From contig NZ_RFFG01000040.1 of NCBI RefSeq assembly GCF_003696215.1, positions 1-64,000 of the forward strand: a stretch of 64,000 nt of DNA, read 5' to 3'. Under the pieces are notes generated by a model that was not told where the DNA came from, did not search any database, and saw only the letters and a program-made list of their open reading frames with translations. The DNA is from Actinomadura harenae. Lineage in GTDB: Bacteria > Actinomycetota > Actinomycetes > Streptosporangiales > Streptosporangiaceae. The first letter of the stretch is position 1; every line of letters begins with the position of its first letter. The position numbers were made by a program, and so were the translations under genes. Shown here piece after piece: positions 34,487 to 42,615 of the stretch.

Positions 34487-35164
34487 CTAGGCCGTCCGGC
34501 GGGCCTTGACGGTGGAGTCGAGGCGCGTCACCACCGTGCCGTCCGGCGCGGTCTGGACGCGGTCGTGCTCGACGGCGCGCTGCACCTCCCACACGTCCGG
34601 GTCCAGGGCGAGGGTGGTGACGACCTCGGCGGCCGTGGGCAGGACGTAGTCGGAGTCCGGTTCCCACGGCGGCGGGCCCGCGTGGCCCTCGACCAGCAGC
34701 GTTCCGCCGGGGGCGACGGCGTCGCGCGCGGCGCGCAGGATCCGCTCCGAGATCGGTTCGGCGGGGGAGTGCAGGAACTGCGTGGTCACGAGGTCGAAGA
34801 CGCCGTCCGGGAACGACTCGGACAGGTCGCGGCGCTGGAACTCGATCACGTTCGCCATGCCCGCCTCCTCGGCGTGCTCCCGGGCGCGTCCGAGGGCGAT
34901 GCCCGAGACGTCCACGGCCGTGACCTTCCAGCCGCGCCGGGCGAGCCAGACGGCGTCCGCGCCCTCGCCGCAGCCGAGGTCCAGGGCCGTCCCCGGGGCG
35001 AGGTCGGAGACCTCCTCGACGAGCGCGGCGTTGGGGTTGCCGCTCCAGATGTGGCCGTGCCCGTGCCCGTGGCCCTGTCCGTGGCCGTGGCCCTGCGCGT
35101 CGTCGTGCCCGTGGCCGCCGTAGCGCTGGTCCCAGAACTCTTCGTTCGTCAGTTCCTCTGCCAT
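34487..35164 (-). CDS. Class I SAM-dependent methyltransferase with His-rich insert
   Basis: 225 residues. An N-terminal FWDQRYG is followed by a His/Gly-rich segment (about 19-40, repeating HGHG) and IWSGNPNAAL. The SAM motifs are ALDLGCGEGADAVWLARRGW and VTAVDVSGIALGRAREHAEE; GGTLLVEGH is a later motif. The core resembles the TehB-like/thiopurine-type small methyltransferases. The His run is unusual and could bind nickel, zinc or copper. The substrate is unknown. Confidence 0.85.
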   Translation of the reverse strand: MAEELTNEEFWDQRYGGHGHDDAQGHGHGQGHGHGHGHIWSGNPNAALVEEVSDLAPGTALDLGCGEGADAVWLARRGWKVTAVDVSGIALGRAREHAEEAGMANVIEFQRRDLSESFPDGVFDLVTTQFLHSPAEPISERILRAARDAVAPGGTLLVEGHAGPPPWEPDSDYVLPTAAEVVTTLALDPDVWEVQRAVEHDRVQTAPDGTVVTRLDSTVKARRTA

Positions 35165-35198
35165 GCGCACAGCATCACCAGCGGCGCCCCGAAGAGCA

Positions 35199-35227
35199 AA
35201 CCCCGTTGCCGGATCGGCAACGGGGTT
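35199..35227 (-). terminator. Terminator of the type VII-associated operon
   Basis: Perfect 13-bp stem AACCCCGTTGCCG / CGGCAACGGGGTT with a 3-nt loop, 17 bp past the stop of the PH-domain gene on the minus strand, before the methyltransferase start. Confidence 0.8.
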
Positions 35228-35243
35228 CCGTGCGTCGGGTCGG

Positions 35244-35714
35244 TCAGTCCCTCGCCAGGGGGTCGGCGCCGCCCGCCTGGATCACGGCGTCCCGGACGGT
35301 CTGGACGATGCGCTCGTGCTCCGGCCCCAGGTTCCAGGTGTAGCACTGCTGCCCGGAGGACCGGACCAGGAGCTTCGGCCACCTCGGTCCCGGGGACGTG
35401 GGCATGTGGGGCTGCAGGAAGGTGATCTCGCTCAGCCGGAACGTGTGGGTCCTGAACGTCCTGCGGACGACGAGCGACGCCGGACCGAGGATGATCCGGC
35501 GCCGGACCGCCGCGGCCAGAGGCAGGACGACCAGGAGAACGAACCACAGGATCCACACCAGGCTCTGCGGATCCCCGCCGAGCACGCCCGGATCCCCGCC
35601 GGTCGCCACGAGGAAGATGACCACGAAGAACACGGGCAGGCCGAACGGCAGCCAGCGCAGCCCGGTCCAGGTGGTCGTCGGCCCGGCGGGGGCGGGCATG
35701 CCGGGGTCAGGCAC
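35244..35714 (-). CDS. Bacterial PH-like domain membrane protein
   Basis: 156 residues from a GTG inside the end of the previous gene; ATG 35699 is the alternative. Two membrane helices (FGLPVFFVVIFLVATGG; LVWILWFVLLVVLPLAAAV) precede a small beta domain (IILGPASLVVRRTFRTHTFR). This is the layout of actinobacterial PH-domain proteins. It is the last gene of the WXG100-type cluster; the function is unknown. Confidence 0.7.
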   Translation of the reverse strand: MPDPGMPAPAGPTTTWTGLRWLPFGLPVFFVVIFLVATGGDPGVLGGDPQSLVWILWFVLLVVLPLAAAVRRRIILGPASLVVRRTFRTHTFRLSEITFLQPHMPTSPGPRWPKLLVRSSGQQCYTWNLGPEHERIVQTVRDAVIQAGGADPLARD

Positions 35715-36711
35715 CGAGGTTCAGCTTCCGGTTGATCTCGCCCGCGGGCGGGACGTTGCTGTGGTCGTCCTGCTCGCTCTGCCCGATCCCGGTGACGATC
35801 TTCGTTCCGGCGGCGATGGCGCCGTCCTTCGGGTCGTAGGAGAACGGGGTCCTCGCTCCGTTGGCGCCGCCGAGCGCGCGGCGCGCGTCCCGTCCGTCCG
35901 AGACCAGGTCGCGGCCGAGGCCGCGCGGGCCGAGGGTCTGGTTGCCGCCCTTGCCGGTCAGCTTCCACACCGCCGAGTTCCGCAGCGCCTTGAGCTTGGT
36001 GATGACCCGGCGGACGACGTCGGCCATCTTCCTGAAGACCGACAGCACCCGCTGGACGATCCGGGCGCCGCGGCTGGTCGCGACGGCGGCCTCGGCGGTC
36101 GTGGCGCCCGCGGCGACGGCCTCGCTGGCGCCGAGGGTCGGGATCGCGGCGGCCTGCGCGGCCAGCCAGGTGATGATCAGCCACTCGACGAACTGCGAGA
36201 TCAGGTCCTTGATCAGGGACATCGCGGTGTCGCAGAGCGAGGCGGTGAGGGCGAGCAGGCCCTTGATGTCGCCGATCGCGTTGGCGGTGTCGCGGGTGCC
36301 CTGGATGAACTCGTCGATCCGCGCCTTGCCCGCCTCGCTGGCCGGGCCGGTCCAGGTCTCCAGGTCCTTGGCGAGGTCCGTGCCCATCTGGTCGGCGAGC
36401 GAGACCAGGCTCTTGGCGACGCCGTCCCACTCCTGGCGGTGCTCGCTGATCGCCCCGTCGTCGCCGGTGACCCAGGTGAGCATGTCGTGCAGCGGCTTGA
36501 TGACGTCGACCAGGAAGCCCACGCCCGCGCCCACCAGCGCGCCGAGCGGGTCCATCCAGGCGGTGAACCCGGTGTACCCGAGGTCGGCGATGTCGCCGGC
36601 GATCGAGGTGTAGTCCTCGTTCTGGTAGTGCTCGATGCCCTTGTCGACCTGGCTCCAGCCGGGGACGTTGCCCTTGGCCGCGTCGAGCGGGTCGCCGAAG
36701 AATTCCACCAT
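35707..36711 (-). CDS. WXG100-superfamily-like type VII secretion-associated protein
   Basis: 334 residues, mostly helical. It has a 4-helix WXG-like core (EWDGVAKSLVSLADQMGTDL, DLETWTGPASEAGKARIDEF), a hydrophobic segment (EWLIITWLAAQAAAIPTL) and a basic C-terminal part ending in a short disordered tail. The layout matches ESX substrates that carry toxin or scaffold tails, but no recognisable toxin domain is present. It is co-transcribed with an EspC-like and a YbaB-like gene; no EccC ATPase lies nearby. Confidence 0.65.
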   Translation of the reverse strand: MVEFFGDPLDAAKGNVPGWSQVDKGIEHYQNEDYTSIAGDIADLGYTGFTAWMDPLGALVGAGVGFLVDVIKPLHDMLTWVTGDDGAISEHRQEWDGVAKSLVSLADQMGTDLAKDLETWTGPASEAGKARIDEFIQGTRDTANAIGDIKGLLALTASLCDTAMSLIKDLISQFVEWLIITWLAAQAAAIPTLGASEAVAAGATTAEAAVATSRGARIVQRVLSVFRKMADVVRRVITKLKALRNSAVWKLTGKGGNQTLGPRGLGRDLVSDGRDARRALGGANGARTPFSYDPKDGAIAAGTKIVTGIGQSEQDDHSNVPPAGEINRKLNLGA

Positions 36712-36718
36712 CGCGCGG

Positions 36719-37063
36719 TCAGGCCTCCCCTGCCGGGCCCGGCTTGATCTCCGGGCGGTCCGCCTCGAGGGCGGAGATCTTGGCGAGGATCTTCTCGTTG
36801 GCGCCCGCGTAGTTGCGCGCCGTCTGCTCGATGCCGCTCTCGATGCCGTGCAGCGACTTCACGAGCAGGTCCAGGTGCTCGTTGACGTCCTGCGCCGCCT
36901 GGCCGTAGTGGACGCTGAAGGCGATCCCGACCGCGCCCCACTCGTGGCCGGAGATGTTGATGTCCTTGGCGTTGCCCTGGATCGAGGTGGCGGCGTCGCT
37001 CATCCGGTCCACGCTCTCGGCGGCCGACACCAGCTTGTCGACGTCGTGGGTGGTCTCGGTCAC
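36719..37063 (-). CDS. EspC-like WXG100 family protein
   Basis: 114 residues, two long helices around HEWGAVGIAFSVHYGQAAQD, similar to EspC/ESX-1 secretion-associated proteins (DUF2580-like). The 100-residue scale and lack of signal peptide fit type VII export as a dimer. Its ATG overlaps the upstream gene's stop by 4 bp and it precedes the larger helical protein by 7 bp. Confidence 0.72.
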   Translation of the reverse strand: MTETTHDVDKLVSAAESVDRMSDAATSIQGNAKDINISGHEWGAVGIAFSVHYGQAAQDVNEHLDLLVKSLHGIESGIEQTARNYAGANEKILAKISALEADRPEIKPGPAGEA

Positions 37064-37446
37064 CGGCGTCCCTCCTGGGCCTCCGGCGGCGGGGCCGGGA
37101 GCCGGGAGTTCACGAGCGCCTCGACGTCCATCCCGGCCGGGGCGAGCGGCGCGACGGTCGCGGCCATCCGGCGGGAGACGTCGGCGCTGGCGGCCGAGAT
37201 GGTGCTCATCAGCGACGCCGACAACTGGGCGGCGCTCTGCCGGAGCGCGCGCTCACTGAGGGTGATGTCGGTGATCGCGCCCCCGGGGGCGACGGTGACC
37301 GAGACGTTCCCGTCCGCGGACTGCGCGGTGCTGCGCATGGCGGCGATCTGCTGGCGCATCTCCGCGTAGCGTTCCAGCTTCTCGTTCGCGTCCTTGGTCA
37401 GGTTCTCCAAAGCCTTTTCCATGGCTTCGGGAGACTGATCGAACAC
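37060..37446 (-). CDS. YbaB/EbfC family nucleoid-associated protein
   Basis: 128 residues from GTG 37446 (GGGGGCG upstream); ATG 37422 would be shorter. An N-terminal helix EKALENLTKDANEKLERYAE leads into the beta part VSVTVAPGGAITDITLSERA, the YbaB fold. Stand-alone YbaB paralogues beside WXG100 genes are common in actinomycetes, where their role is unclear. First gene of this operon. Confidence 0.8.
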   Translation of the reverse strand: MFDQSPEAMEKALENLTKDANEKLERYAEMRQQIAAMRSTAQSADGNVSVTVAPGGAITDITLSERALRQSAAQLSASLMSTISAASADVSRRMAATVAPLAPAGMDVEALVNSRLPAPPPEAQEGRR

Positions 37447-37656
37447 AGTTCGCCCCCGTGACGAATTAAGGGTTGGGGCGTGAGAGCGTAAACGATGCGT
37501 TAAGGGCGCCGCAAGGTGCCGCACAGATTGCACAGCCCCGTCGGCGCAGGGGTTCCCGGCATGCCGGACGGCGTTCCTGCCAGGGCCGCGATTCGTTCGT
37601 CCGATCCTCGGCGCGAACATCGGAGCGAACCGCGGCCGAAAAAGGGGGAACGCGCG

Positions 37657-38790
37657 TCAGGCGGAGGCGAGGACGGCGTCGATCGCCTCGGGGGCGAGCG
37701 TGTGGTCGAGGACCATCGCGGCGCAGCCGGTGAGGCCGGCCAGTTCGCCGAGGCGGCTCGGCTCGATCCGCAGGGTGCGGGTGGCGAGCGCGGTCGCGCG
37801 CCGGTAGACGACCTCGCGGACGCCCGCGACGAGCGGCTCGTACGCGGCGGTGAGGTCTCCGCCGAGGATGACGACGGCCGGGTTCAGGATGTTCACGGCG
37901 GCGGCGATGACCTCGCCGAGGCGGCGTCCCGCGTCCCGGACGATCAGGACGGCCTCCGCGTCCCCGTCCTGCGCGCGCGACACGAGCGAGGGCAGGTCGG
38001 GTGCGCTGGACAGGGCGACGAGGGCCGCGCCCCCGGCGACCGCCTCGACGCAGTCGAGGTTGCCGCAGCGGCAGGTGACGCCGGGGCCCCCGGCCACCGG
38101 GACGTGGCCGATCTCGCCCGCCGCGCCCTGCGCGCCCCGCTGGATGCGCCCGCCGGAGATCAGCCCGGCGCCGATGCCGGTCGAGACCTTCACGAACAGC
38201 AGGTCGGCGACGGCGGCGTGGTGGACGCGGTGCTCGCCGAGCGCGGCGACGTTGACCTCGTTGTCGAGCAGGGCGGGCACGCCGAAGCGCTCGGTGACCG
38301 GGGAGGTGTCCCACAGGTCGAAGTCGGCGGGGTCGGGCGCGCCGATGCCCGCGCCGCGCACGGACGACGCGGGCAGGCCGCAGGCGTCGAGCAGGGCCGT
38401 CCACTGGTCGACGAGGGCGGGCAGCGCGACCTCGGGCAGCCGTCCGGGCGGCAGGTCGGCGTCGGCGCGGCGCAGGATCGTCCCGGCGAGGTCGCAGACG
38501 GCGAGCTGGCCGCGGGACTGGCCGAGGTTGGCGACCAGGACCGTGCCGCCCGCCGCGTCGAAGGCCAGGCGCGCGGGCGGGCGGCCGCCGGTGGACGGCC
38601 CGTCGGCGTGCTCGACCAGCAGCCCGTGCGCGATCAGCTCGGTCACCCGGGCGGCGACCGCGGGGCGGGACAGCCCGGTGACGCGGGCCAGCTCGGCGCG
38701 TGTGGCGACGCCGTCCTCACGGACGAGGCGCAGCACGTCCCCGCAGGTGGCGGGGCGTCGCGCGGACGGGTAGACGGGCCGGTGGGGCAT
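37657..38790 (-). CDS. ROK family transcriptional regulator
   Basis: 377 residues from ATG 38790. The N-terminal MarR-like winged helix (DGVATRAELARVTGLSRPAV) is followed by an ROK sugar-binding/kinase-like domain with a zinc motif TCRCGNLDCVEAVAGG near 245. The EIGH part of the zinc site is present as GEIGHVPV. It is divergent from edd-glk-eda with a 247-bp gap, so it probably represses the Entner-Doudoroff operon in response to glucose, gluconate or a phosphorylated derivative. Confidence 0.9.
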   Translation of the reverse strand: MPHRPVYPSARRPATCGDVLRLVREDGVATRAELARVTGLSRPAVAARVTELIAHGLLVEHADGPSTGGRPPARLAFDAAGGTVLVANLGQSRGQLAVCDLAGTILRRADADLPPGRLPEVALPALVDQWTALLDACGLPASSVRGAGIGAPDPADFDLWDTSPVTERFGVPALLDNEVNVAALGEHRVHHAAVADLLFVKVSTGIGAGLISGGRIQRGAQGAAGEIGHVPVAGGPGVTCRCGNLDCVEAVAGGAALVALSSAPDLPSLVSRAQDGDAEAVLIVRDAGRRLGEVIAAAVNILNPAVVILGGDLTAAYEPLVAGVREVVYRRATALATRTLRIEPSRLGELAGLTGCAAMVLDHTLAPEAIDAVLASA

Positions 38791-39037
38791 CGGATCATCC
38801 AAGCACGTGGACGGGATCGGGGCGAGCGGTTCGAACGCGGCCGCGCCCCGCAGGCGCGAGGTGCGGACGAGGGGCGGACGAGGGGCGGCCAGGGGCGTCG
38901 TGGGGAGGGTAAGGGCGCCGAGTTGGCTCTAGCATGGAAACTTCTGTAAAGATTACTGCGTAAGTCTGATGACTTGTAGACCTATCCCCGCTAAGTTGCG
39001 TGTGTCGATGTTCCGTCCCCTCGGCTTGGAGTGACCC
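38791..39037. promoter_or_regulatory. Divergent promoter region of ROK gene and Entner-Doudoroff operon
   Basis: The stretch 38938-38995 is much richer in A/T than its surroundings and holds GTAAAGATTAC (38946-38956), a 4+3+4 inverted repeat, near CTT...AAG flanks. ROK repressors tend to bind AT-rich symmetric sites, so this is the best operator candidate. No clear sigma-70 boxes were assigned. Confidence 0.45.
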
Positions 39038-40882
39038 ATGAGCGCCCTGCCGGTCTCGCCGCACCCCGTCGTCGCGCGGGTCACCGAGCGGATCGCCGCG
39101 CGCAGCGCCGACCGCCGCGCGGCCTACCTGGGCCGTATCGCCGACGCGCGCACCGCCGGACCCGCCCGCGGGGGGCTCGGCTGCGCCAACCTCGCGCACG
39201 GCTTCGCCGCCTGCGCGCCCGACGTGAAGCTCCAGCTCCGCGGGGACGTCACGCCGAACATCGCGATCGTGTCGTCCTACAACGACATGCTGTCCGCGCA
39301 CGCGCCGCTCAAGGACTACCCGGACGTGCTCAAGGCCGCCGTCGCCGAGGCGGGCGGCACCGCGCAGTTCGCCGGGGGCGTGCCCGCGATGTGCGACGGC
39401 ATCACGCAGGGCCGCGCGGGGATGGAACTGTCACTGTTCAGCCGGGACGTCATCGCGATGGCCACGGCGGTCGCGCTGTCCCACGACATGTTCGACGGCG
39501 CGCTGCTGCTCGGCGTCTGCGACAAGATCGTCCCGGGCCTGGTGATCGGCGCGCTCGCGTTCGGGCACCTGCCCGCGATCCTGGTCCCGGCCGGGCCGAT
39601 GGCGTCCGGGCTGCCGAACGCGCAGAAGGCCGCGATCCGCAAGCGGTTCGCCACCGGGGAGATCGGCCGGGACGAGCTGCTCGCCGCCGAGTCGAGCTCG
39701 TACCACTCGTCCGGCACCTGCACGTTCTACGGCACCGCGAACTCCAACCAGCTGCTCATGGAGGTCATGGGCCTCCACCTGCCGGGCGCGAGCTTCGTCC
39801 CGCCGCACACCGACCTGCGCGACGCGCTGACCCGGGCGGCCGGACGGCGCGTGGTCGAGCTCACCGACGTGCGCGGCGGCGAGTACACGCCGATCGGCGA
39901 GCTGCTGGACGAGCGCGCCTTCGTCAACGGCGTCGTCGCGCTGCTCGCCACCGGCGGCTCCACCAACCACACCCTGCACCTGGTCGCCATGGCCGCCGCC
40001 GCCGGCATCGAGCTGACCTGGGACGACTTCGACGAGCTGTCCCGCGTCACGCCGCTGCTGACCCGGCTGTACCCGAACGGCACCGCCGACGTGAACCACT
40101 TCCACGCGGCGGGCGGCACCGGATTCCTCATCCGCGAGCTGCTCGGCGCGGGCCTCGTCCACGGCGGCGCCCGGACGGTCGGCGGCGCCTCCCTGGCCGA
40201 GTACGCGGTCGTCCCCACCCTGGACGACGGCGCGCTGACCTGGTCGGACGCGCCCGCCACGTCCGGGGACGCGGGCGTGCTGCGGCCGGCGTCCGAGCCG
40301 TTCGACGAGCACGGCGGCCTGCACACCGTCGACGGCAACCTCGGCCGCGCGGTCGTGAAGGTCTCGGCGGTCGAGCGCGGGCGCCGCACGATCGAGGCGC
40401 CCGCGCGGGTGTTCGGCTCGCAGGACGAGCTCCAGGCCGCGTTCGCCGCCGGGGAGCTCGACGGCCGGGACCTCGTCGCGGTCGTCCGGTTCCAGGGGCC
40501 CGCGGCGAACGGGATGCCCGAACTGCACAAGCTGACCCCGCCCCTCGGCGTTCTCCAGGACCGCGGGCACCGTGTGGCACTCGTCACAGACGGGCGGATG
40601 TCGGGCGCCTCCGGGTCCGTCCCCGCCGCGATTCACGTGTCTCCCGAGGCCGCGGCCGGTGGTCCGCTCGCGCGCGTGCGCGACGGGGACGTGATACGGC
40701 TGGATGCGGACAAGGGGCTCCTGGAAGTCCTGGTCCCGGACGACGAGTTCGCCGCGCGCGAGCCCGTCGCGCCGCCCTCCGGGGCGGTCCACGGGACCGG
40801 ACGCGAGCTGTTCGGGGCGTTCCGCCGGGCCGTCGGCCCGGCCGAGCGCGGCGCGGGCGTGTTCGACGGCGTGGCCGGCTGA
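39038..40882 (+). CDS. edd: 6-phosphogluconate dehydratase
   Basis: 614 residues, full length for Edd. Typical IlvD/Edd motifs: NIAIVSSYNDMLSAHAPLKD, Fe-S Cys in PAMCDGITQGRAGMELSLF and GVCDKIVPGL and SSGTCTFYGTANSNQ, and TDGRMSGASGSVPAAIHVS near the C-terminus. It converts 6-phosphogluconate to KDPG. First gene of a three-gene Entner-Doudoroff operon; zwf and pgl are not adjacent. Confidence 0.96.
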   Translation: MSALPVSPHPVVARVTERIAARSADRRAAYLGRIADARTAGPARGGLGCANLAHGFAACAPDVKLQLRGDVTPNIAIVSSYNDMLSAHAPLKDYPDVLKAAVAEAGGTAQFAGGVPAMCDGITQGRAGMELSLFSRDVIAMATAVALSHDMFDGALLLGVCDKIVPGLVIGALAFGHLPAILVPAGPMASGLPNAQKAAIRKRFATGEIGRDELLAAESSSYHSSGTCTFYGTANSNQLLMEVMGLHLPGASFVPPHTDLRDALTRAAGRRVVELTDVRGGEYTPIGELLDERAFVNGVVALLATGGSTNHTLHLVAMAAAAGIELTWDDFDELSRVTPLLTRLYPNGTADVNHFHAAGGTGFLIRELLGAGLVHGGARTVGGASLAEYAVVPTLDDGALTWSDAPATSGDAGVLRPASEPFDEHGGLHTVDGNLGRAVVKVSAVERGRRTIEAPARVFGSQDELQAAFAAGELDGRDLVAVVRFQGPAANGMPELHKLTPPLGVLQDRGHRVALVTDGRMSGASGSVPAAIHVSPEAAAGGPLARVRDGDVIRLDADKGLLEVLVPDDEFAAREPVAPPSGAVHGTGRELFGAFRRAVGPAERGAGVFDGVAG

Positions 40883-40910
40883 GCGCTCGCAGGCGAGGAG
40901 GAAGAACGAC

Positions 40911-41879
40911 ATGACGACGCCGTGGCTGGTCGCGGACGTGGGCGGCACCAACGCGCGGTTCGCGCTGGTGGACGGCCCGGGCGCCGCGCCCGAGCGGGTG
41001 GCCGCGCTGCCCACCCGCGACCACCGGGGCCTGGCCGAGGCCGCGGCCGCCTACCTCGCCGAGCACGGCGGGGGAGCGCGGCCCGCCGCGGCCTGCCTGG
41101 CCGTCGCCGGTCCGATCGTGGACGGCCGGATCCGGCTGACCAACGCGGGCTGGGCGAACGACACGGTCGAGCGGACCCGCGCCCACCTCGGCATCGAGAA
41201 CCTCACGGTCATCAACGACTTCGAGGCATTGGCCTGGTCGCTGCCCGGACTCGGGGCGGACGACCTGATGGCCGTCGGAGGGGCGCTTCCGCCCGCCGGC
41301 GGTCCGCGCGCGGTACTGGGACCCGGCACCGGCATGGGGGTGGCGGGCCTGGTCCCAGTACCGGACGGCGTGGGAACGGGATGGATCCCGGTTCCCGGCG
41401 AGGGCGGCCATGTGGACGTCCCGGCGGGCACCGACCGGGAGATCGAGGTCATGCGGCTGCTGCGCGCCGAGCTCGGCGTCGCGAACGCCGAGTACCTGCT
41501 CTCCGGCGACGGCCTCGTCCGGCTGTACCGGCTGCTGGCGATGCTGGACGGCGTCCGCGTGCCGCCGCTCACCGCCGCGATGATCGTCGACCGGCGCGAC
41601 GAGCCCGCCTGCGCCGAGGCCCTCGACGCCTTCTGCGGGCTGCTCGGCTCGTTCGCCGGGAACGTCGCGCTCACGCTCGGCGCGACCGGCGGCGTCTACC
41701 TCGCGGGCGGCATCCTGCCCCGGATCCCGGGCGTGCTGCAGTCCAGCGACTTCCGCCGCCGCTTCGAGGACAAGCCGCCGGTCACCGACTACCTCAAGGC
41801 GGTCCCGACCGCCCTGATCGTCCATCCGCACCCGGCCCTGGTCGGCGCCGCCGTCCGCCTGACCCAGGCGAACGCATGA
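40911..41879 (+). CDS. glk: Glucokinase (Glk family)
   Basis: 322 residues; ATG preceded by GGCGAGGAGGAAG. ATP motif VADVGGTNARFALVD at the N-terminus, NDFEALAWSLPGLG, LGPGTGMGVAGLVP and GEGGHVDVPAG. It belongs to the non-ROK Glk family rather than the zinc ROK glucokinases usual in streptomycetes. It phosphorylates free glucose, such as that released by the GH1 and GH13 enzymes of this window. It lies 28 bp after edd. Confidence 0.94.
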   Translation: MTTPWLVADVGGTNARFALVDGPGAAPERVAALPTRDHRGLAEAAAAYLAEHGGGARPAAACLAVAGPIVDGRIRLTNAGWANDTVERTRAHLGIENLTVINDFEALAWSLPGLGADDLMAVGGALPPAGGPRAVLGPGTGMGVAGLVPVPDGVGTGWIPVPGEGGHVDVPAGTDREIEVMRLLRAELGVANAEYLLSGDGLVRLYRLLAMLDGVRVPPLTAAMIVDRRDEPACAEALDAFCGLLGSFAGNVALTLGATGGVYLAGGILPRIPGVLQSSDFRRRFEDKPPVTDYLKAVPTALIVHPHPALVGAAVRLTQANA

Positions 41880-41895
41880 TCGTTTTGGAGAGGGT

Positions 41896-42519
41896 ATGAA
41901 CGCCCGCGAACTGCTGGACCTGGCCCCGGTCGTCCCCGTCGTCGTCCTGGACGACGCGGACGCCGCCGTCCCGCTCGCCCGCGCGCTCGTCGCGGGCGGC
42001 CTGCGCGCGATCGAGGTGACGCTGCGCACCGAGGCCGCGCTCGCCGCGATCGAGCGGATCGCCGCCGAGGTCCCGGACGCCGTCGTCGGCGCGGGCACGG
42101 TCGTCGCGCCGTCCGACGCCGCGCGGTCGCTCGACGCGGGCGCGAGGTTCCTGGTCAGCCCGGGGTGCACGCCCGCGCTGCGGGACGCGATGACCGCGAC
42201 CGGGCTGCCGTTCCTGCCCGGCGTGTCCAGCGCGTCCGAGGCGATGGCGCTGCTGGAGCACGGCATCACGGAGATGAAGTTCTTCCCGGCCGAGGCGGCC
42301 GGGGGCGCGTCCTACCTGAAGGCGCTCGGCGGGCCGCTGCCGGGCATCAGGTTCTGCCCGACCGGCGGCATCACGCCCGAGTCGGCGCCGCGCTACCTCG
42401 CGCTGCCGAACGTCGGCTGCGTCGGCGGGAGCTGGCTGACCCCGGCGGACGCCGTCCGCGCGGGCGACTGGGACCGGATCGAGTCCCGCGCGAAGCGGGC
42501 CGCCGCACTGGCGGCCTGA
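41896..42519 (+). CDS. eda: KDPG aldolase
   Basis: 207 residues. Schiff-base Lys in GITEMKFFPAEAAGG (about 134), catalytic Glu in IEVTLRTEAAL, GAGTVVAPSDA and PTGGITPE phosphate site. It cleaves KDPG into pyruvate and glyceraldehyde-3-phosphate. Ends the edd-glk-eda operon; GGAGAGGG precedes the ATG. Confidence 0.96.
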   Translation: MNARELLDLAPVVPVVVLDDADAAVPLARALVAGGLRAIEVTLRTEAALAAIERIAAEVPDAVVGAGTVVAPSDAARSLDAGARFLVSPGCTPALRDAMTATGLPFLPGVSSASEAMALLEHGITEMKFFPAEAAGGASYLKALGGPLPGIRFCPTGGITPESAPRYLALPNVGCVGGSWLTPADAVRAGDWDRIESRAKRAAALAA

Positions 42520-42528
42520 CCCAAGGCT

Positions 42529-42571
42529 CGCGGCCTCCTCGTCCCATGGGGGTGAGGACGGGGAGGCCGCG
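42529..42571 (+). terminator. Terminator after eda
   Basis: 16-bp stem with one mismatch (CGCGGCCTCCTCGTCC / GGACGGGGAGGCCGCG), 11-12 nt loop, starting 9 bp past the eda stop. Confidence 0.75.
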
Positions 42572-42610
42572 ATATCAACCCGTATCAGCCGGTATCAAGC
42601 GGTATCAAGC
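42571..42610. repeat. Four tandem 10-bp repeats
   Basis: Units GATATCAACC, CGTATCAGCC, GGTATCAAGC, GGTATCAAGC repeat TATCA every 10 bp, between the eda terminator and the stop of the DUF1707 gene. The helical phasing means all copies face one side of the DNA. The purpose is unknown. Confidence 0.7.
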
Positions 42611-42615
42611 GCGCG

